Part shown: piece after piece, positions 18,214 through 26,529 of the stretch
How positions within the stretch are numbered: position 1 is the stretch's first letter
Layout of the letters: each line of letters starts with the position of its first letter
Assembly: GCA_945787155.1 (NCBI GenBank)
Contig: CALZHD010000010.1
Coordinates: forward strand, 1 to 48,084
Length of the DNA: 48,084 bases
Direction: 5' to 3'
Source of the DNA: an uncultured Gammaproteobacteria bacterium
GTDB taxonomy: Bacteria; Pseudomonadota; Gammaproteobacteria; SZUA-140
The notes under the pieces: model-generated
Seen by the model: only the letters and a program-made list of their open reading frames with translations
Databases searched by the model: none
What the model was told of the DNA's origin: nothing
Made by a program: the position numbers and the translations under genes

Positions 18214-19263
18214 ATGAAAAAAAGACTGGTAATGACATTAATTCCAGTTGTTGGTGCAATGGCCGCCCCGGCAGCAATGGCTGCTAGCCTGAATATTTAT
18301 GGTGTAGCTCACGGCTCTCTGGATGCCAGTGATGACGGCGTTAACAGTGACACCTATATTGCCAGCAACTCATCACGTCTTGGTTTCAGTGGTGACCACG
18401 ATATGGGCAATGGCCTAACCGCAATCTACCAGTTTGAGACAGGGGTAGATTTGACTGGAGCAGGCACAAACGATGGTAATGGTGGCTCTGTTCATTCAAC
18501 CGGGCAAGTGCTTACTGGTGCCCGCGATGCGTTTGTCGGTGCATCTGGTGGTTTTGGCACAGTTAAGCTTGGCCGTGTGGGCGGCTTGAATCAGTGGCTG
18601 TATGACATTAATTACTTTGCTGATCAAGTAGGCGATCTGGGTAACATCTGGGGAGCGAGCGGCGTGCCTGGACGTGTTAGTAGCTCAATCTCATATAGCA
18701 GCCCTGATATCTCTGGCTTTAATGGTACGCTGATCTACGCGCCAGAAGAGGGTGTAACCAATATGGACAATACCATCCTCAAGATCAACTACGCGATGGA
18801 TGCCCTTAAGGTGGGCCTCGGTCATGCCACTGTTGGCACTGGCACCAGCAATGATCAATCGGCACTTGCCCTAACTGGTAGCTACGATTTTGGTAGTTTT
18901 GATGTGATTTTGGGCTTCCAAAGTGATGGCGACATGGGGGGCGTGGTAGGTGCAGACGCAGACAGCATCACCTTTGGTGCAAGAGCAGATGTGGGCGCTG
19001 GTGCTGTTAAGCTTCAGGTAACAACCATAGACCCTGAAGGGAACAATAACGATGCAACTCAATTTGCCATCGGATATGATCACCCTGTCAGCGATGCTGC
19101 CACGTTAAACGTAGCCTATGCATCGACCGATAATGATTCAGGCGCTATGTATGGGGCCAATAATTATGGTCATGGCGACAGTATTGGAGCAGCTGCAGCA
19201 GGGCAGGATCCAAGCTCTTTCTCCATCGGCTTCGTGTACGCGTTTAATGCTTCAGTTAAATAG
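18214..19263 (+). CDS. Gram-negative general porin
   Basis: A 349-residue outer-membrane beta-barrel of the gammaproteobacterial porin superfamily. It has a clear signal peptide cleaved after APAAMA, mature start ASLNIYGVAHGSLD, then SNSSRLGFSGDHDMGNGLTAIYQFE, TGARDAFVGASGGFGTVKLGR and alternating beta-strand pattern to the C-terminal SFSIGFVYAFN. The last residues are ASVK, not the usual terminal aromatic, so four residues follow the expected barrel end. TGGAGA 7 nt before the ATG is a good ribosome site. It is a single gene, with an upstream palindrome and a downstream terminator. Confidence 0.93.
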   Translation: MKKRLVMTLIPVVGAMAAPAAMAASLNIYGVAHGSLDASDDGVNSDTYIASNSSRLGFSGDHDMGNGLTAIYQFETGVDLTGAGTNDGNGGSVHSTGQVLTGARDAFVGASGGFGTVKLGRVGGLNQWLYDINYFADQVGDLGNIWGASGVPGRVSSSISYSSPDISGFNGTLIYAPEEGVTNMDNTILKINYAMDALKVGLGHATVGTGTSNDQSALALTGSYDFGSFDVILGFQSDGDMGGVVGADADSITFGARADVGAGAVKLQVTTIDPEGNNNDATQFAIGYDHPVSDAATLNVAYASTDNDSGAMYGANNYGHGDSIGAAAAGQDPSSFSIGFVYAFNASVK

Positions 19264-19309
19264 GCTGTAAACAAAAAATTACTAATTCTTAAAATATTTC
19301 CTAACATTT

Positions 19310-19342
19310 GCCGCAAGCCAGTTCTGGCTTGCGGCTTTTTTA
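19310..19342 (+). terminator. rho-independent terminator of the porin gene
   Basis: GCCGCAAGCCA (19310-19320) pairs perfectly with TGGCTTGCGGC (19325-19335) around a GTTC loop and is followed directly by TTTTTTTA. It lies 47 bases past the porin stop. Confidence 0.95.
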
Positions 19343-19421
19343 TTGCCCCAATCCGCTAGTCAAAACTATGTAATTTAGTGTAAGGCTGTAGCTGTTACAC
19401 CGTTATGCCAGGGTACGCTTT

Positions 19422-19608
19422 ATGAAAGAACACAGACGACACGGACATGCAGTAGGTATATTAGTGGTTCATCTGGTTTGGATTACAAAATATTGGTATC
19501 TGGTGCAAAGGAGGTACTCAGAAGCGATGCCGAGGGTTGATCGCGCAGATCTGTGACGCAGTGGTTGCGCAGGTATTAAAGAGAGCGGTTAGCAAGGGTT
19601 ATATTTAA
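19422..19608 (+). pseudogene. IS200/IS605-family TnpA remnant
   Basis: A frame from ATG 19422 reads GHAVGILVVHLVWITKYWY, close to the N-terminal VWVTKYRY pattern of IS200-type Y1 transposases. It stops at 19554-19556. The homology continues in another frame as RCRGLIAQICDAVVAQVLKRAVSKGY and ends at TAA (19606-19608). The family continues VSPDHVHLL here, so the relic breaks off right at the HUH motif and cannot be active. No element ends were identified. Confidence 0.7.
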
Positions 19609-19997
19609 ATGTATAAAGTGATATTTATAGGAGAGATGCTGGGCAACTGGATGTGGTGCCTAACCAACAGGAAATATAATAGATGAAATGCTTCAAGAAT
19701 ATTTGGGGCGTCATGGAGATCTATTGAATGCGGGTGCTGGAAATATAATTCTTGAATAAATATATGAGGGCTTTTAGTCCATAGGGGTTGAGTCCTGTTT
19801 GGCGCTGTAGTTTCACTGGCTGTGACAAGCATTTTTCGTCTTTTCAGTATACATTTCGAGATCAGGACTCTAAAAAACAGCGGCATTATTAAATGTGGCT
19901 AGACGAACTAGTGAGAGGGCGCAATAGCGTCTTCTCTCAGCTAATCAAGATTAGGTGAGGAATGGAAAGCTGAATGAAAAAAATCGGAGGTGCAATT

Positions 19998-21875
19998 TTA
20001 CACCTTGAAACGGCCCACCTGTAATTTCAGTTCGGATGCAAGGTTGGCAAGCTTTTCACTGTTGTCTGTGGTTTTAACCGCACCTTCAGCCGTTTTTTCA
20101 GAGAAATCTGTAATATCTGTTACGTCACGACTAATATTTTCAGCAACACTGCTTTGCTCTTCAACGGCACTGGCTATCTCTCGAATCATGTCTGACATTG
20201 AAGTGATCGCGCTAGCGATTTCCGTAAATGATTCATTCGCAACGCTTGCTTTTTCGACACTCAAAGTGGCTTGTTGATTACCCAATTCCATGACTTGTAC
20301 AGCATTGGATGCGCCAGTTTGCAGGCTCTCGATAATCGTATGAATCTCAATAGTAGACGTCTGCGTTCTCTGTGCAAGTGTTCGGACTTCATCTGCGACT
20401 ACGGCAAAGCCACGCCCCTGTTCACCAGCACGTGCAGCCTCGATAGCCGCATTCAAGGCAAGCAAATTTGTTTGCTCTGCAATGCCTTTAATAACATCAA
20501 GCACAGTTGCAACATTTGCACTGTCCTTCTCCAGTTGATCAATTACATTAGAGGCACTCTTGACCTGTTCGGCCAATTGATTGGTCGCCGTAATCGACTC
20601 CGCAATCACGGATGCCCCCTGTTGGGCGCTTAAGTCGACATTTTCAGTTGCACCTGCAACTGTTTCAGCATTAGTAGCGATTTCATGTGAAGAGGCTGCC
20701 ATCTCGTTAACGGCAGTCGCGACCGAGTCTATTCTTTTCCTTTGTTGTAAGATGGTACTACCTGTTTCATTGGCCACTACGGATAACTCATCCGAGGCAG
20801 CATGAAGTGGCGAGCTTGTAATGCCAATATCATGAACCAGGCTTTGAATCTTATCAATAAAGGTATTGAATTCTGTCGCTAGCTCGCCAATTTCATCGTT
20901 GGACTTGATTTCAATGCGCTGGGTCAAATCACCTTCCCCTTTGGCAATATTGGCAGCCATTATTTTCAAGCGATCGATCGGTTTAATGATGGATTGAGTG
21001 ACATAGAAGCCAACTGCACACGCGATGACAATAAAAATAAAGCCTAGCGTAATGAAAGTAATGCGGATAGAGGCGAGTTTTTCATTCATCTCGACTGCTG
21101 ACTGAGATATTATCAGGGTACCAACAGGCGTTTTATCTTTACCAAAGATAGGCGTGCCGACCAGCATATACGGAACACCATCAATGACTTCTTGTGCGTG
21201 ACTAAACTGCTCTTTCTTGGTTGCGGCATCAATAAATCCCATTTCAGTAGGGGCCGCTCCTGTGGTTGCGATTATTTTAGACTGCAGATCCACCAGGCTG
21301 GTCAAACCGCCCACTACTTTGCTTAACATCGCTTGATCAATAATATAACCGCCATGAATAAAACCGATAGACTTTTCTTTTCTAACCAACCTAGCAGCGG
21401 TATGGATCACAAATTGGCTAAAGTCTTCACTGTATTCGATGTCAGATAAGTGGTTGCCAACCGCTGCTGCCTGAACAATGTCATATTGGCGGATGTTCTT
21501 GCCTATCCTTTCTGAATCAGTGCTATAGGTGACCTTTCCCTTCTCGTCGCTTAATTCGATATAACTTAGCCCAAGCTCAGATACAGATGAATCCAATAAT
21601 GTTTTAATATCACCGGTCGTATCTAATGAATTGGCATAATAGGCGGCTTTCACCACATTCGCGTCAAGCGCGATGAACTTCACATAATTACGTGCCTGAT
21701 CGATTAAATCAGGAAATGACTGTGTTGCTGCCCGTTTGGACTCGCTTCGTCCTATTTTTTCGTAATCCTCGGTAATCGCATCTTTCATCGCGGATTGGCT
21801 AAGTGTAATCAATGCAATTATCGGCACCAGTACGATTAATAAAAAACCAGCAATGAGTTTATGTTTTATTTTCAT
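19998..21875 (-). CDS. Methyl-accepting chemotaxis protein (Cache-HAMP-MA)
   Basis: A 625-residue inner-membrane chemoreceptor. TM1 is about residues 8-28 ([19 protein letters not shown]). A periplasmic double-Cache-like sensor follows to about 275 ([19 protein letters not shown]). TM2 is about 278-298, then HAMP ([23 protein letters not shown]) and the signalling hairpin with the conserved tip [21 protein letters not shown] chose ATG 21875 over the in-frame TTG at 21881 because AAAGG precedes it. It is the second gene after a PhnD-like binding protein, suggesting that protein may be its ligand carrier. No CheB/CheR-binding pentapeptide is seen at the C-terminus (RFKV). Confidence 0.93.
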   Translation of the reverse strand: MKIKHKLIAGFLLIVLVPIIALITLSQSAMKDAITEDYEKIGRSESKRAATQSFPDLIDQARNYVKFIALDANVVKAAYYANSLDTTGDIKTLLDSSVSELGLSYIELSDEKGKVTYSTDSERIGKNIRQYDIVQAAAVGNHLSDIEYSEDFSQFVIHTAARLVRKEKSIGFIHGGYIIDQAMLSKVVGGLTSLVDLQSKIIATTGAAPTEMGFIDAATKKEQFSHAQEVIDGVPYMLVGTPIFGKDKTPVGTLIISQSAVEMNEKLASIRITFITLGFIFIVIACAVGFYVTQSIIKPIDRLKIMAANIAKGEGDLTQRIEIKSNDEIGELATEFNTFIDKIQSLVHDIGITSSPLHAASDELSVVANETGSTILQQRKRIDSVATAVNEMAASSHEIATNAETVAGATENVDLSAQQGASVIAESITATNQLAEQVKSASNVIDQLEKDSANVATVLDVIKGIAEQTNLLALNAAIEAARAGEQGRGFAVVADEVRTLAQRTQTSTIEIHTIIESLQTGASNAVQVMELGNQQATLSVEKASVANESFTEIASAITSMSDMIREIASAVEEQSSVAENISRDVTDITDFSEKTAEGAVKTTDNSEKLANLASELKLQVGRFKV

Positions 21876-21932
21876 AGACAACCTTTAAATACTCAACATG
21901 CCAATAATAGCGCTTTAGTCTTTATTTAATTT

Positions 21933-21965
21933 ATTTGAGGTCGGCATTCCAGGCCGACCTCAAAT
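21933..21965 (-). promoter_or_regulatory. intercistronic hairpin between phnD-like and MCP genes
   Basis: ATTTGAGGTCGGC (21933-21945) and GCCGACCTCAAAT (21953-21965) form a perfect 13-bp stem with a 7-nt loop. It sits between the binding-protein stop and the chemoreceptor start. There is no T tract on the minus strand. It probably stabilises the upstream message or attenuates read-through, a common way to make more binding protein than receptor. Confidence 0.65.
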
Positions 21966-21992
21966 CTTGGTACGATCTAGCAGAGGTCAGAA

Positions 21993-22940
21993 TTAACCTT
22001 CATGGTCCATGAAGCCTGCATCCTGAGCCGCTTTTTCCATCATGCGGATATCGTCATAGTTGCTGTCGTCTGGTGTGGCAAAATGACTCACCAGAGCGCT
22101 GTCAAGAATGGCTTTACCTTCTGGGTCTTTGTGCATATTCAGAATAACTTTCTGGAATTTGTCACGGATCTCAGGATCAGCTTTTTTGCTGATAACAATG
22201 GGTGGTGAACCTGCGCCGCCTTTATGCAGATGTTCAATGATGCGAACATTATGGGCAGAAGGATCATTGATGGAACGGTCATAATCCAGTACCAGTGAAT
22301 CAACAGAACTCGCATCTACTGCGCCACTGGCGACCAGGCGAATTGATTCTTCATGGGCACCAGAGACCACTACTTTGCTGAAATGGTCTTCCCAGCTCTT
22401 TTTACCCATTTGTACCAGCTTGTAACGTGGCATGTTGTAACCAGAGTTGCTGCCTTGGTCGTTGTAGGCATAGGATTTACCTTTCAGGTCTTCCCATGTC
22501 TTTATTGGTGAATCTTTGTGAACGATGGTGTATGAGTAGTACTTACCGGGTACGTCTTCATAACCATTAGCGTCAGGCCAGGTGCCTTTTTTCAGGTTCA
22601 TGACTGGGATGGCCAGCAGGTCATACTTGCCTTCGGCAAACTTATGTACATACGGTAGGCCACAGACGAAGCCAATTTGGATGATGCCGTCATCCAGCAT
22701 CTCATCCGACTCTGAATAAGATAGACCGGAAACAACTTCTACGTCCCAACCCAGCTTTCCTTTTAGGTAAGTCGCCAACTTTTCATACACCGGCATCCCT
22801 TTGTCCGATACAAATGCTGCGGTGACAACCATTTTGACATCCTTGCTCGCCGCAACGGTGGCCGTGGATGTGACTGCAAGCGCGGCCGAAAGGCCAAGTG
22901 CCAGTGCAGTTTTGCTCATTGTTAGACGGTTCAATTGCAT
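21993..22940 (-). CDS. PhnD-like periplasmic substrate-binding protein
   Basis: A 315-residue phosphate/phosphite/phosphonate-type ABC binding protein of the PhnD family. It has a signal peptide (ALALGLSAALAVTSTATVAAS), then the fold typical of PhnD: KLATYLKGKLG, a GFVCGLPYVHKF segment, KDSPIKTWEDLKGKSYAYND and VASGAVDASSVDS. AAGGAGA lies 8 nt before the ATG. No permease or ATPase gene adjoins it; the next gene is a chemoreceptor. A signalling role is therefore more likely than transport. The ligand cannot be told from sequence. Confidence 0.88.
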   Translation of the reverse strand: MQLNRLTMSKTALALGLSAALAVTSTATVAASKDVKMVVTAAFVSDKGMPVYEKLATYLKGKLGWDVEVVSGLSYSESDEMLDDGIIQIGFVCGLPYVHKFAEGKYDLLAIPVMNLKKGTWPDANGYEDVPGKYYSYTIVHKDSPIKTWEDLKGKSYAYNDQGSNSGYNMPRYKLVQMGKKSWEDHFSKVVVSGAHEESIRLVASGAVDASSVDSLVLDYDRSINDPSAHNVRIIEHLHKGGAGSPPIVISKKADPEIRDKFQKVILNMHKDPEGKAILDSALVSHFATPDDSNYDDIRMMEKAAQDAGFMDHEG

Positions 22941-23299
22941 TCCGTTTTCTCCTTAAAGTCTGTTGATTAATCCTGGTTGCATCATGCGCCCTAGTTACTT
23001 AACGGTTGCAAATGGCTTAACTTTATTTTTATTATAAGTAAGGTAACTATTAAGCTCATTAATTGATCCTGAGAAAACTAAGGATTTTGACCGCTTCATC
23101 ATGGCAATGTCCTGACGATTGGCCAGGATCAGGCCCTGCCGAAGCCTCAGGAAAGGTAAGAAAGGCAATAAAGCGAAAAATCTATGAATCGTGTTGTGTC
23201 TCTTCAGGCAGAGGGCGATACATTTATGACAATCGATACAGGTGCCGCCGCCATCTGGTTATGATCTTTTGGTTTATTTGTATTCATGATCAATTACCG
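22941..23299. other. region upstream of phnD-like gene, with a cytochrome relic
   Basis: About 360 bases between the binding-protein gene and the nspC fragment. The part next to 22941 should hold the promoter. A short minus-strand relic of a multihaem cytochrome is at 23182-23263. Nothing else is recognisable. Confidence 0.45.
23182..23263 (-). pseudogene. 3' fragment resembling NapC/NirT-type cytochrome c
   Basis: One minus-strand frame reads GGGTCIDCHKCIA, with a CxxCH haem site followed by a lysine. A second frame then reads LPEETQHDS and stops. Together they match the CIDCHKGIAH-LPEE ending of NapC/NirT-type tetrahaem cytochromes with one frameshift. A stop codon lies just upstream, so only about 25 codons survive. 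The match is short, so the identification is tentative. Confidence 0.4.
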
Positions 23300-23585
23300 C
23301 TAACTAGGGGGCTGGAGTATATCGATGGACTGAAACTGGTTTTTGATCCGCCGTGCCTCATGATAGGAGCTGGCTGAACAGCCGGAGAGATAGTCACGTA
23401 CGATCGGAAAGGTAGACCATATCGCAAAGCCCTCCAGTGCCAGAATGATGGCGCAGCCCGACTCACACTGTACCCGTTCGTTCTGCACAAGTTTTGTCTT
23501 GAGTGCTGCAACCTCTAGCAGGAAACCGGGTGATGAGGCGACAGCCATGATTCGCACTGCTTTAAATGATAAATAGTCGGGCTAG
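23300..23585 (-). pseudogene. truncated duplicate of nspC 5' end
   Basis: The reading frame SPGFLLEVAALK...ILALEGFAIWSTF...SGCSASSYHEAR copies about the first 75 residues of NspC (13283-14416). The copy also covers the intergenic bases and the last codons of the upstream dehydrogenase gene; its end near 23585 matches around 14430-14440. It then runs into unrelated sequence (RIKNQFQSIDIL). The PLP lysine is replaced by glutamate (LALEGF for LALKGF), so the fragment cannot be an enzyme. Several silent differences show that the duplication is not recent. Confidence 0.88.
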
Positions 23586-23650
23586 TTAGCCAGCAGTCCA
23601 TTTACGGTGGTGAGTGATGGTCGAATGGCCTCGTCAGGGTTGAATGTGCT

Positions 23651-25627
23651 TCACGCCTCGCTCAGTTCAGGCTGCTTGATCGGTAACCAGAGGCGGAAGC
23701 GCGTACCTTTTCCCTCTTCACTTTCCACATCAATGCGTCCACGATGCTTTTCTATAATGCCAAAAGATACCGATAAGCCTAGGCCCATTCCTTTACCAAT
23801 TGGTTTGGTGGTAAAGAACGGGTCAAAGATCCGTTTCTGATCCTCCAGGGAGATTCCTTTTCCATTATCCTCGATTTCTATCCAGACCATATCATCGCTG
23901 CTTCCAGTACTGAGCGTAATGGTGCCTCTCTCCTCAATGGCGTGTCCCGCATTGACCAGCAAATTCATAATCACCTGATTAAGCTGGGATGGCATGCACT
24001 CTACCGCTGGTATGTCACCATACACTTTAATAATGTCGGCCTTGTATCTGAGTTCGTTGTTAACGATGTTCAGTGTGCTATCCAGCCCTTTATGGATGTC
24101 TACATGCTGCCATTCGGCCTGGTCGACATGGGAAAAATCCTTGAGATTCTGAACAATTTTTGTGACCCGGTCCAAACCCTCCTGAGACTCGCTCACCAGC
24201 TCAATCAGGTCTTCTTTCAAATACGGCACATCAATCTCTGCGGCGAGCGCAGCGACTGATTTAAATGCTTCTGGTGTTGAACTGCTATTGCAGGACTGTT
24301 CATAAACATCCAAAAGTCTAAGCAGGTCGTTAACATATTGTTGCAGGCTGCCAAGATTTGAGTTGACGAATCCTATCGGATTATTGATTTCATGGGCCAC
24401 GCCCGCCGCCAGCTGGCCAATGGACGCCATTTTTTCAGATTGCAGCAGCTGGCTCTGGGTTTGCTGCAGCTTGGCGATCAGGGTCTGCTGCTCTTCTTTT
24501 TCCCGCTTTAGTTCATCAGCGCTCTGTTCAAGGCGCTCATTAGCAGCGGCCAGTTCCTGAGTTCTGATTTTGACCGTCTCCTCGATCTCCCTGTTCCGGT
24601 TTTGCAATTCGCTGGAGCGTTTGGATATTATCCAGCTTAATCCGATCAGTAGTAGTGTCAGCAGGACCCCGGTAATCGCTGAAATGACAACAGGCATGTA
24701 ACGTGTATTTTCAAAGTGAATAACCTTCTTGATGCCGACGCTAAAATTGTGATTGCCGACCTGTAGTTCATAGTTTGAGTTAAATACCCTGAAAGATGTC
24801 TCTTCATGATCAGTGGTGTGATCGCTTTTCCAGGCAGCGAGTTCACCCCAATGCTTATTATTGATAGCATCGCGAGCTTTTAAAGACAGAGTATAATGTT
24901 GATCATCAGTGACGCCTTCAAAAAGTTTGTCGCTATCGATTCGTAGGCCAATGAGACCATTTACTGTTTGTTGTCTTTCGGTAAGGTTGTCCGGTGTTTT
25001 CTTACCAGTATATAGCGCAAAATAGGTCATGTAACTGGACTTTCCTTTAGCAGTATCCGGGGGGCTGGTGCTGGTAGCTGCAGAATCAATAGCGCTCTGA
25101 ATATAAGGTTTATGTGAGGCCATAGAGAAATAATCGAGTCCGATCTGTCGTGATGTGCGCGGTGAGAATGGTTCCAGGTAGAGTACCGGAAAGTAGCGCT
25201 GTTGCTGGTTAGCGAGAATAAGTTTTTCATCACGTTGTGTCGTAATGGCAAAGGTGATAAAGCCTTTCTCATGCATCGACGCCTCAAATGATGCTCTTTC
25301 CTGGTCGAGTATTAATGGCATGTAGTGGGTAGAGAGCAGGAAGTCATGTCGAGAGAGAATATCTTCGGATATAATTCTGAACTCGTCGGCTTCGACACTG
25401 GTAGAGGCATAAAACAGCGTGCGTATGCCGTGCGCCACCTCTTCCGTGGCATTTAGTTTCTGGAAAATGCTGTCTTTAATGAGTGTGACCTCGCCGTTGA
25501 AAATTTCCTTTTCATGGTGTATCACATTGTTGAAGGCAATGGTGATCAACGATCCAGTAAGGCCCAGGCCGACAATGAATGCCAGCGCATGTGTGGAAAT
25601 ATTGATTCGCCTAAAATCAGTCAGCAT
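23651..25627 (-). CDS. CHASE-domain sensor histidine kinase
   Basis: A 658-residue membrane kinase. TM1 is about residues 14-33, a periplasmic CHASE domain covers about 70-260 (RHDFLLSTHYMPL, YFPVLYLEPFSPR), and TM2 is about 308-330. A coiled coil (residues 335-395, glutamate and glutamine rich) leads to the HisKA-type box AAGVAHEINNPIGF with phospho-His at about 412. The ATPase domain has MNLLVNAGHAI, DNGKGIS and GMGLGLSVS. No receiver domain is attached and no response regulator adjoins it. The CHASE region is clearly related to that of the divergent GGDEF-EAL protein at 26530, so the two probably sense the same or similar ligands. Confidence 0.93.
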   Translation of the reverse strand: MLTDFRRINISTHALAFIVGLGLTGSLITIAFNNVIHHEKEIFNGEVTLIKDSIFQKLNATEEVAHGIRTLFYASTSVEADEFRIISEDILSRHDFLLSTHYMPLILDQERASFEASMHEKGFITFAITTQRDEKLILANQQQRYFPVLYLEPFSPRTSRQIGLDYFSMASHKPYIQSAIDSAATSTSPPDTAKGKSSYMTYFALYTGKKTPDNLTERQQTVNGLIGLRIDSDKLFEGVTDDQHYTLSLKARDAINNKHWGELAAWKSDHTTDHEETSFRVFNSNYELQVGNHNFSVGIKKVIHFENTRYMPVVISAITGVLLTLLLIGLSWIISKRSSELQNRNREIEETVKIRTQELAAANERLEQSADELKREKEEQQTLIAKLQQTQSQLLQSEKMASIGQLAAGVAHEINNPIGFVNSNLGSLQQYVNDLLRLLDVYEQSCNSSSTPEAFKSVAALAAEIDVPYLKEDLIELVSESQEGLDRVTKIVQNLKDFSHVDQAEWQHVDIHKGLDSTLNIVNNELRYKADIIKVYGDIPAVECMPSQLNQVIMNLLVNAGHAIEERGTITLSTGSSDDMVWIEIEDNGKGISLEDQKRIFDPFFTTKPIGKGMGLGLSVSFGIIEKHRGRIDVESEEGKGTRFRLWLPIKQPELSEA

Positions 25628-26529
25628 GATTATTGTTTTATGTTGAACGCTTTATGAATGATGTGTTTCGGTCATTCAACATCATTATTTCATTCATAGC
25701 GTTGATGACTGGAAGAGAGGTAAAGACACTGTTATGCCAATGTAGTCGACTGACATAAAATAAGCCCCCTCATTGTATGGTGCTAATGCTACTGCGCTTG
25801 TGATCGACAGTAGCAGTAGAGTCCTGATTAGCCCGTGCCAAAAGTATGCGACGTATTATCATGATGCCATCCTAAAATATATTAATAGAATGTTGGTCGG
25901 CGTTTATGCAGCTTAATGCTGCCGCCAAGATTCACATCCTGTGTCTCACAAGTATAATCATTATATTTACAAGGGTTATAAAGGTGTCTGTACATCTACT
26001 TGTATCGGGCATTCGGCGGTTACCTTTATTCGGGGTTTTCTTAAGGATCGTGAGGGGTAGGGTTAGCGTCATTGGCTGTTTGTAGCGATCAATAGTCCTT
26101 AGACCATTTCTAGAATAGACCAGTACAAGGCGTGACTTATTGCTGGCATTAGAAGGCTTATTAATTCGTGTTTCACAACACGCCATATAATTGTTTTAAG
26201 TCAAGCTTTTTCTGTGTGGCGCCGATAACTTGATAACCTCGCTTTAGACCTGGCAGCTCAGCTACGGGTGATGTAGCGGCTCTATGTATACGGCACGGTG
26301 ATTTATAAATGTTATTTATTCATTCAGTCATTTCATTCTCTAGAATGCTTGCGGTTATGCAGACCCTGGCTACGAATTACTCTTACGATTCGTCTTATTG
26401 CTTCGAGTATGAATGGAACGATATTATTCTTAATAGACGCTGGAAAATTTATGTTAACCAGCACCTGCTGCAACAATGTGGCATTGAATGTGCCCCTCAT
26501 ATAACCCGCAAAGCGATCAATGTGGAATA
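25628..26529. other. divergent intergenic region between two CHASE sensors
   Basis: About 900 bases separate the two divergent sensor genes. Open frames of 70-85 codons occur on both strands, including one ending at 26530 directly before the GGDEF-EAL ATG, but none has a ribosome site or recognisable product. Promoters for both genes must lie here. I see no strong palindrome or repeat. Confidence 0.45.

Larger units (their letters stand above)
19264..19997. other. region between porin and chemoreceptor with IS relic
   Basis: About 730 bases. It holds the porin terminator (19310-19342) and an IS200-like remnant (19422-19608). After that, 19609-19997 has several small open frames, none with a recognisable product or ribosome site. 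Confidence 0.5.

Noticed and set aside
23063-23377. 104-codon plus-strand open frame over the gene-debris patch
   Set aside because: It runs antisense through the nspC copy and the cytochrome-like relic, so it is a shadow frame.
25932-26186. 84-codon minus-strand open frame between the CHASE sensors
   Set aside because: No ribosome site, and the Ser/Thr/Arg-rich composition does not look like a real protein.
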